Below the pieces are notes generated by a model that was given only the letters and a program-made list of their open reading frames with translations, ran no database searches and was not told where the DNA came from. Below, in pieces: positions 59,485 to 64,000 of a stretch of DNA of 64,000 nucleotides. The position numbers and the translations under genes are program-made. Position 1 is the stretch's first letter; each line of letters starts with the position of its first letter. This stretch comes from DASWJQ01 sp036397095 (lineage in GTDB: Bacteria; Chloroflexota; Anaerolineae; Anaerolineales; E44-bin32), in NCBI GenBank assembly GCA_036397095.1, contig DASWJQ010000057.1, forward strand, positions 6,898 through 70,897. Direction: 5' to 3'.

Positions 59485-60129
59485 TCAGGCGCCTGCGTCG
59501 CGTTCCTCGGCCCGCTTGAGCGCGCCGCGCAGGCGGTGCTGCTGCCAGCTAGTCGTCAGGTCACCGCGGGTTCGTTCCGTCACGCCCCGGACCATGTCGG
59601 TCAAGCGGCGCAGACCCTGGGTGATTGCGTCTGGGAAGTCGATCGTGACCAGCAAACCGTAGATTTCGTCCATTTGGGCCAGCAGACGTTCAGCTTCTTC
59701 GTAGCGGTCGGCCCGCAGGATATCCAGCACCCGGCGCCGCAGCTCGCCGGCCGCCTCGGCCATCCCTGCCAGATAGGCTGCCGGCTCGACGTCCAGTGTC
59801 TGTGGCGTTGGCATCGGCTGGCTGGCCACAATCGCCCGCACCAGATTGGCCTCGGCGTACTCCTTGAGACCATCCTGGGTGTAACCGGCGTAGTACAGAT
59901 CGGGATGGGGCTCGAGATCCTGGCGCAGCCCGTCAACCAGTCGCTTGGCTTGCTCGAGTTCGTCATCGGCCGCTTGCCACTCGTCGCGGTGGACCGCCCG
60001 GATGGCGGTCGAGCAGTGACGGATCAGCGTCCGCGATTGGCGTAAGGCCTGGTCGCGGACCGCGTTCTTGGCTTCGAACCCCTGGCGGATGTCTTCAACA
60101 ATGCTCTCGAGCGTGGAAGATTCGGCCAT
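59485..60129 (-). CDS. Translin-family protein
   Basis: 214 residues, nearly all helical. The C-terminal segment LRRLTDMVRGVTERTRGDLT is the most recognisable translin signature, and the N-terminal helix VRDQALRQSRTLIRHCSTAI fits the family. Translin and its partner TRAX bind single-stranded RNA or DNA in eukaryotes, and archaeal and bacterial relatives form rings that can cleave RNA. Here it is encoded between DUF3467 and the split Cas4-like nuclease, downstream of ssb, which points to handling of single-stranded nucleic acid. Whether it keeps the nuclease residues cannot be judged without alignment. Confidence 0.8.
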   Translation of the reverse strand: MAESSTLESIVEDIRQGFEAKNAVRDQALRQSRTLIRHCSTAIRAVHRDEWQAADDELEQAKRLVDGLRQDLEPHPDLYYAGYTQDGLKEYAEANLVRAIVASQPMPTPQTLDVEPAAYLAGMAEAAGELRRRVLDILRADRYEEAERLLAQMDEIYGLLVTIDFPDAITQGLRRLTDMVRGVTERTRGDLTTSWQQHRLRGALKRAEERDAGA

Positions 60130-60132
60130 CGG

Positions 60133-60480
60133 CTAGGCCTCGGGCTCGCCGGTCTCTTCCGAGCCGGTTTCGCCGCGCCGGAACAATTGATCGGCCAGCG
60201 TGATGCCGTGTGGAATCTTGATCTCGCCGTGTTCAGTCTCGAAGCGCGTCAGGTGCTCGGCTAGTGCTCGCTGCAGCAGCTTGGCGTTGATCGGCGTCAT
60301 AACGACACGCGTTCTGACCCTGGCCTCGGGTACCTGTGGCATGACCTGCGCCAGGTCGATGACAATCTCCGACGGGGAGTGCGTGATCAACGCCAGGTTG
60401 GCGTAGGTCGGTTCGAGCCCGGCGGGGATATTCACCTTGAGACGGCCAGCCGGCTGCGGTTGCTTGGCATCGGGAGTCAT
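60133..60480 (-). CDS. DUF3467 protein
   Basis: 115 residues. The DUF3467 core is clear: LKVNIPAGLEPTYANLALIT, SPSEIVIDLAQVMP, and RTRVVMTPINAKLLQRALAE. The ends are polar or acidic. The family's function is unknown. It starts 78 bases after the ssb stop and ends 3 bases before the translin start, on the same strand, so it is probably part of the ssb-translin operon. Confidence 0.85.
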   Translation of the reverse strand: MTPDAKQPQPAGRLKVNIPAGLEPTYANLALITHSPSEIVIDLAQVMPQVPEARVRTRVVMTPINAKLLQRALAEHLTRFETEHGEIKIPHGITLADQLFRRGETGSEETGEPEA

Positions 60481-60558
60481 CGGTGCTCTCCGTCCAGGAA
60501 TGAGTCGATTGCGGCCGGCGAAGGGGCTGCCGGCCGCAAGGGCTCGATGTTGGGTCGA

Positions 60559-60972
60559 CTAGAAGGGGATTTCGTCTTCGGATTCGGGAGCGCCGGCGTA
60601 GGCTTCATCGCCGCCGATTTCCCCACTTTCGCGGCCCCCGAGGAAGACCACTCGGTCGGCCGTCACCTCGAAGCTGGCGGCCGGCGTTCCATCCTGCCGG
60701 TTCCAGATTCGTGGATTGCCGTTCTCGTCGGGATTCAGCCGCCCCTCGACCAGCACCTGGCGTCCCTTGCTCAGATACTGGTTGACCGCCTCCGCTTGCT
60801 TGCCCCAAACGGAGACACGGAACCAAGTGGTTTCTTCCACCTGGTTGCCGTCGCTGGTAGTGTAGCGGCGGTTGGTGGCCACCGACAGATTGGTGACCGC
60901 CTGACCACCCGGCGTGTAGCGCATTTCCGGGTCACGGCCCAAATTGCCAACGAATACGAGTTTTTGGTACAT
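60559..60972 (-). CDS. ssb: Single-stranded DNA-binding protein
   Basis: 137 residues. The OB fold runs over residues 1-105 (YQKLVFVGNLGRDPEMRYTP, TTWFRVSVWGKQAEAVNQYL, GRQVLVEGRL). A short acidic linker ends in DEIPF, the C-terminal tip that binds partner proteins. It is shorter than E. coli SSB but of common size for extra copies. It leads an operon with DUF3467, translin and the split Cas4-like nuclease, and is preceded by a good promoter. Confidence 0.95.
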   Translation of the reverse strand: MYQKLVFVGNLGRDPEMRYTPGGQAVTNLSVATNRRYTTSDGNQVEETTWFRVSVWGKQAEAVNQYLSKGRQVLVEGRLNPDENGNPRIWNRQDGTPAASFEVTADRVVFLGGRESGEIGGDEAYAGAPESEDEIPF

Positions 60973-61063
60973 GGATTCTCCTTTCCGATGGGGATCGTCC
61001 TTGCGGTTCCAGCCCGGGCGGCCGGCTCAACCTGGCAGTGCGCCCATCGGTCACGTTAGAACA

Positions 61064-61091
61064 AGTGTACTATTTTTTGAGCGGCTGTCAA
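61064..61091 (-). promoter_or_regulatory. Sigma-70-type promoter for ssb operon
   Basis: On the minus strand a perfect -35 TTGACA (61086-61091) is followed after 16 bases by TACACT (61064-61069). The ssb ATG at 60972 lies about 85 bases after the expected start of transcription. The rest of 60973-61304 shows no gene. Confidence 0.65.
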
Positions 61092-61304
61092 GCACTTTTT
61101 CTGCAACCAGCCGTTAGTGACCTGTAAGCTGCAGTGCCCTGGGCCAGGCCTACACTGGAGACAGACCTCCTGCTGACCTGTGTGGGTCCACCCCCTATCA
61201 AAAAGTACTGGGCGGGGGCAACCAGGGGGTCGACATGGCAACGGTTGCACGAGGCGAACTCGCCTGGCCGCACTGTCGTGATGGTGGATGTGTTGGAGGA
61301 TTGC

Positions 61305-61685
61305 ATGGCCCGCATCTTGCTCGTGGACGATGAAGCCGAGACCCTGCGTATGCTCGGCCAGGTCGTCCGGCTTCTTGGACACACGCCAGTCGCGGCCGAT
61401 GGTTGGGCGGGGGCCGAGCCGTCCCTAAATGCGGGCATGCCAGACCTGATCTTGCTCGACCTGATGATGCCGGACGTTGATGGTTTCGAGGCCATAAAGC
61501 GGATCCGAGCCCGTCCCGACGGTCGCCATGTCCCTATCGTCGTCATCACCGCCAGCCCGGAGCTGGATGTTGAGGAGCGGGTGGCCGACCACGGCGGCAA
61601 CGCCGCTTTCCGCAAGCCCATCAGTATCAATGTGTTGAGCCAGATGATAGAGCAACACCTGGCGTTGGTTGCGGCCGTTCGCTAG
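61305..61685 (+). CDS. Single-domain response regulator
   Basis: 126 residues from the ATG at 61305, chosen for GGAGG 6-7 bases upstream. The receiver fold has acidic residues DDE in ILLVDDEAETL, the phospho-acceptor Asp in LILLDLMMPDVDG, Thr/Ser in VVITASPEL and Lys in AFRKPIS. It has no output domain, so it acts by binding partners or in a phosphorelay. Another receiver gene follows 104 bases downstream. No histidine kinase is in the window. Confidence 0.88.
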   Translation: MARILLVDDEAETLRMLGQVVRLLGHTPVAADGWAGAEPSLNAGMPDLILLDLMMPDVDGFEAIKRIRARPDGRHVPIVVITASPELDVEERVADHGGNAAFRKPISINVLSQMIEQHLALVAAVR

Positions 61686-61789
61686 CCGGTGAACCGAAGT
61701 CTGTAAGCCGGCCGCAAGGTCGTACGCGTTACGCCCTACGCGGCGGGCCGTTCTCCGAGGTAGTCACTGCAAGCAAAGGAGTCGGGACC

Positions 61790-62194
61790 ATGGTTGCCGT
61801 ACCCGTTCCACAGCGAGGCACGATCCTGGTCATCGATGATGACCACAGTTTTTCACGCAACACCTATGGACTTCTTCATGCATTGAATCTGGACGTGCAC
61901 CGAGCTTTCACAGCGCAAGAGGCGCTCGACCTGCTCGATCAGATCGAGCCCGATGTGATTCTGATGGACATGGTGCTGCCGGACGTCAGTGGCCTCTCCC
62001 TGCTGCGCCGGCTGCGAACCAACCCGCACCATGAGCACCGGCCGGTTGTAATGACCAGCGGCCTGGTGATGTCCGGTGACCGGCGCGAGGCGCTGGGCGC
62101 AGGTGCCAACGAATTCCTGCCCAAGCCATTCTCGATCACCGATTTGGAGAGCGCATTGACACCGATGCTAGGACGAAGCCTCCTTTGGGCTTGA
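61790..62194 (+). CDS. Single-domain response regulator
   Basis: 134 residues; the ATG follows AAAGGAG. The receiver pattern has IDDDH near the start (ILVIDDDHSFSRN), phospho-acceptor Asp in VILMDMVLPDVSG, VVMTSGLVM and Lys in FLPKPFS. It has no output domain. A hydrophobic-to-His rich segment (RTNPHHEHRPV) before the Ser/Thr strand is unusual but within family variation. It is probably co-transcribed with the preceding receiver. Confidence 0.88.
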   Translation: MVAVPVPQRGTILVIDDDHSFSRNTYGLLHALNLDVHRAFTAQEALDLLDQIEPDVILMDMVLPDVSGLSLLRRLRTNPHHEHRPVVMTSGLVMSGDRREALGAGANEFLPKPFSITDLESALTPMLGRSLLWA

Positions 62195-62291
62195 GCCCCG
62201 ACCTCCAGCCGATTTGGACCCGCTTCCAAGGATCAGCCCCGGACTTCACAGCCGGAGCTGATCGATTCATACGAGACTGGCACGAGCGCGC

Positions 62292-62627
62292 TTAGCGCCG
62301 TTTGCCACCCTTCTTCGTCCTGACCTGGTGGTCCACTTGGGACCGGCGCCACTCCACCCCGTTCGAAATGCCCGACGCCCGGATCCACTTTTCGGTGCGT
62401 GGTTTGCCGAACTCGTCTTCCTTCTCATCGCGCCACTCGATGGCGGCCTTCAGCGACTCCTCCGGACCGCCGTATACACCGTCGGCAAATCGCTTGTAGG
62501 CCGAATTGCCGTCCCATTGGACCCTGGCCTGCCAGCCGTGCATGCGCTTGCCATCGCTGTCATAGCGCGAAATCCCCTTGACCGGATTGGGCCCCAGCTT
62601 CTTTACCTGCTTGTTGCGCTTGGCCAT
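62292..62627 (-). CDS. AP2-like DNA-binding domain protein
   Basis: 111 residues from the ATG at 62627; a TTG two codons upstream is an alternative, both after AAGGAG. The central part, KGISRYDSDGKRMHGWQARV followed by QWDGN and KRFADGVYGGPEESLKAAIE, resembles the AP2/ERF-type three-stranded beta domain found in some phage and mobile-element proteins. The N- and C-termini are strongly basic, ending in RTKKGGKRR, which suits nucleic acid binding. It has no nuclease or integrase domain. It lies 110 bases from tRNA-Arg and may be a remnant of an integrated element or a chromosomal DNA-binding protein. Confidence 0.6.
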   Translation of the reverse strand: MAKRNKQVKKLGPNPVKGISRYDSDGKRMHGWQARVQWDGNSAYKRFADGVYGGPEESLKAAIEWRDEKEDEFGKPRTEKWIRASGISNGVEWRRSQVDHQVRTKKGGKRR

Positions 62628-62690
62628 CTTCAATCAGCTCCTTTGACCCTCAAGATGGCGGCCGCCAGCCGCTCGTCTGTGATTCGCACG

Positions 62691-62726
62691 AACAGAGCGC
62701 CCCCTCGTCCATAAGAGCGCTCTGTT
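62691..62726 (-). terminator. Hairpin terminator of tRNA-Arg
   Basis: Perfect 10-bp arms AACAGAGCGC (62691-62700) and GCGCTCTGTT (62717-62726) lie 11 bases past the tRNA 3' end on its transcribed strand. Confidence 0.55.
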
Positions 62727-62737
62727 GCCGGTGCAGG

Positions 62738-62811
62738 TACCCCAGGTGCGATTCGAACGCACAACCTAGGCTTTAGGAGAGCCTTGCTCTATCCTATTGA
62801 GCTACTGGGGC
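62738..62811 (-). tRNA. tRNA-Arg (anticodon CCT)
   Basis: A complete cloverleaf is seen on the minus strand: acceptor GCCCCAG pairs with CTGGGGT, the anticodon stem AGGCT/AGCCT encloses the loop CTCCTAA (anticodon CCT, reading AGG), and the T arm has GTTCGAATC. The 3' CCA is not encoded (the genome reads ACCT). It is 74 bases long. Confidence 0.95.
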
Positions 62812-62828
62812 GCGCTCCCCCATGGGTC

Positions 62829-62834
62829 ATTATA
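62829..62834 (-). promoter_or_regulatory. -10 box (TATAAT) of tRNA-Arg
   Basis: On the minus strand TATAAT ends 17 bases before the 5' end of the tRNA. No -35 hexamer with normal spacing is clear. Confidence 0.5.
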
Positions 62835-62839
62835 CTACC

Positions 62840-63128
62840 GCTCAGCTAAGGCCCCCACAGGTTTGAGCAAGTCGCCGGCGCGCCGGTCAGCCCGCGTCGC
62901 CATGGGCAAAATGGCGCTAGCTGAGCCCTGTTCTCCATCTTACGATAAGGGCAGGTCCAATCACCACCAGCATAGCCGGTGGCTGGACCCGGACACACAC
63001 CGTACGCAGCGCTCCGGCCTGGCAAGGTTGGGTCCTGACTCCATCAGGCTGTGCGCAAGCCGCCCAGCATGTTGTGGGCTGCGACCAATCGAACTTGACG
63101 GATACGCTCCAACCAACGGAGGTGAACG
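62840..63128. other. Intergenic region between tRNA-Arg and SHOCT genes
   Basis: No gene is supported. GGAGG just before 63129 is the ribosome site of the next gene. A short palindromic GCCGGTGGC-type segment and low-complexity stretches are present, with no recognisable RNA. Confidence 0.4.
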
Positions 63129-63386
63129 ATGGGATGGTGGCATCATGGCTGGGGGCTGGGACTCGGAGGCTGGCAGTCGATCTTGCTCGGAGGGGTGATG
63201 ATGTTGTTCTTTTGGGCTGGATTGTTCCTTCTCCTGTTCTTGTTGCTCCGCGGCCTAACTGCACGGGATGACAGCTTTCGGCACGCAAGCGGCCACAGCG
63301 CCCTGCCCATCCTTGATGACCGTTATGCCCGCGGAGAGATCGAAGCCGACGAATACGCGGAAATGAAGCGCGTGTTGGAGGGCTAG
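63129..63386 (+). CDS. SHOCT-domain membrane peptide
   Basis: 85 residues with GGAGG before the ATG. A Gly/Trp/His-rich N-terminus (MGWWHHGWGLGLGG) leads to a membrane helix (MLFFWAGLFLLLFLLLRGL). The protein ends in a SHOCT domain (LDDRYARGEIEADEYAEMKRVLE). SHOCT segments are short C-terminal modules thought to mediate oligomerisation or targeting. Another SHOCT peptide follows 27 bases later. The function is unknown. Confidence 0.8.
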   Translation: MGWWHHGWGLGLGGWQSILLGGVMMLFFWAGLFLLLFLLLRGLTARDDSFRHASGHSALPILDDRYARGEIEADEYAEMKRVLEG

Positions 63387-63413
63387 GCCCCACAATCTAC
63401 AGGAGACCAAGCG

Positions 63414-63620
63414 ATGATGGGTTTTGGATTAATTCTGCCGATCTTGTTGATCGCCTTGCTGGCCTATGCGCTGGGCTGGCTGCCGCGCCGTCCGGCCAAC
63501 GGGCAAGGCGGCCCCCAGTCAGGCACGAATGCCGTCGACATCCTGCGCCAACGCTATGCCCGCGGCGAAATCGATCGCGAGCAGTTTGAGCGCATGGTCG
63601 CCGACCTGCGCCGTACGTAG
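63414..63620 (+). CDS. SHOCT-domain membrane peptide
   Basis: 68 residues with AGGAGA before a double ATG. A membrane helix (LILPILLIALLAYALGWL), a Gly/Pro linker and a SHOCT domain (DILRQRYARGEIDREQFERM) make up the protein. It is a paralogue in plan of the preceding gene and probably co-transcribed with it. A strong terminator follows at 63721-63757. Confidence 0.8.
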   Translation: MMGFGLILPILLIALLAYALGWLPRRPANGQGGPQSGTNAVDILRQRYARGEIDREQFERMVADLRRT

Positions 63621-63720
63621 CGAGAGCAGGCGCCGTTTACCTCTCGCCTGCCGGCGGTGTGCCCGCCGGCTGTAGCTATCCCGGCGGCGGCCGTTACCTC
63701 TGGGGCAAACAACGAGATCG

Positions 63721-63766
63721 AGAGGGGACCCTGCCTCACAAGGGCAGGGTCCCCTCTTCATTTCTA
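63721..63766 (+). terminator. Strong terminator after the SHOCT genes
   Basis: Perfect 15-bp arms AGAGGGGACCCTGCC (63721-63735) and GGCAGGGTCCCCTCT (63743-63757) with a 7-base loop, followed by TCATTTCT. Confidence 0.8.
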
Positions 63767-63796
63767 ACCCCCCGCGGGCCTTATCTAGCCAGACAA

Positions 63797-63991
63797 CTAC
63801 TCTTCTAGCGGCTGGTCGGCCCCGTTGGCCCCGCTGGGCATGGTGTGACCATGGCCCATCGAGCCCATCATGACCAGGTGGATGAGAGGGCATAACAGAA
63901 GGAGCCCCCACAACACAACGGTGTTAAGCGGTAGGTCGAACACCAGCACGCCCACGATGGCAGCCAGGGGAACCAGGCAGCCCAGGGTCAT
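63797..63991 (-). CDS. DUF2933-like small membrane protein
   Basis: 64 residues. Two hydrophobic segments (LGCLVPLAAIVGVLVFDLPL and TVVLWGLLLLCPLIHLVMM) are followed by a His/Met-rich stretch (GSMGHGHTMPSG), matching the style of DUF2933 proteins. It may bind or sense metal ions, but this is not shown. Translation from the ATG at 63991 is possible, but only 9 bases remain before the window edge and the frame stays open to it, so the real start may lie outside. Confidence 0.6.
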   Translation of the reverse strand: MTLGCLVPLAAIVGVLVFDLPLNTVVLWGLLLLCPLIHLVMMGSMGHGHTMPSGANGADQPLEE

Positions 63992-64000
63992 CAGGATCCA

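Overview
The window is high-GC chromosomal DNA from a bacterium that looks like a member of the Chloroflexota (Anaerolineae-type). The indications are a giant secreted DUF11-repeat protein that ends in its own LPATG motif and sortase domain, Pro/Thr-rich lipoproteins, a PknB kinase fused to an AAA/TPR signalling module, toast-rack/PspC envelope operons, bacterial translin, and several promoters with a TAtAAT or TACAAT -10 box lying close to the start codon. This assignment is inference from gene content; there is no rRNA in the window. One tRNA-Arg(CCT) is present. There is no CRISPR array and no intact insertion sequence. Two families of short palindromic repeats are present.

Layout. Bases 1-5.8 kb: the 3' end of an MtfA-type peptidase, a GAF-SpoIIE phosphatase overlapping a PknB kinase/AAA/TPR protein, and a fatty-acid-hydroxylase-type membrane enzyme. 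5.9-9.4 kb (minus strand): envelope proteins (two toast-rack/LiaF-like, one PspC, two membrane proteins), with two related palindromic sites upstream. 9.9-28.7 kb (plus strand) is the main accessory region. It has a three-subunit molybdenum hydroxylase, a CodA-like amidohydrolase that has lost key residues, an Fcy1-like cytosine deaminase and a BMP/NupO-type nucleobase or nucleoside ABC importer. These are followed by a complete Na+-pumping biotin-dependent decarboxylase (carboxyltransferase, gamma, biotin carrier, beta), FdrA, a DUF1116/YlbE protein, a cyclase-family hydrolase and a GNAT-like protein, and then the biotin transporter bioY. Together they suggest an energy-conserving pathway for degrading an N-heterocycle (pyrimidine-like).

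29.5-40.8 kb: L-2-hydroxyglutarate oxidase, a patatin-like gene interrupted by a TGA codon, an aldo/keto reductase flanked by REP-like palindromes, an ECF sigma/anti-sigma/secreted-protein operon, thrC-thrB, two lipoproteins, an O-methyltransferase and mutY (whose last 18 codons come from a palindromic repeat). 40.9-52.3 kb is a cell-surface region: the roughly 2,800-residue adhesin-sortase on the minus strand, divergent from a TadE-TadE-TadG operon that is preceded by a recognisable c-di-GMP-I (GEMM-I) riboswitch.

52.3-61.1 kb: two more copies of the mutY-type palindromic repeat, clpC, then a minus-strand run of recN, a zinc-ribbon protein, a B-box membrane protein and NAD kinase. Next is an ssb-DUF3467-translin operon that continues into two overlapping genes which together make one Cas4/Dna2-like nuclease, split and carrying a membrane segment in each half. 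61.3-64 kb: two single-domain response regulators, an AP2-like DNA-binding protein, tRNA-Arg, two SHOCT-domain membrane peptides and a DUF2933-like peptide at the window edge.
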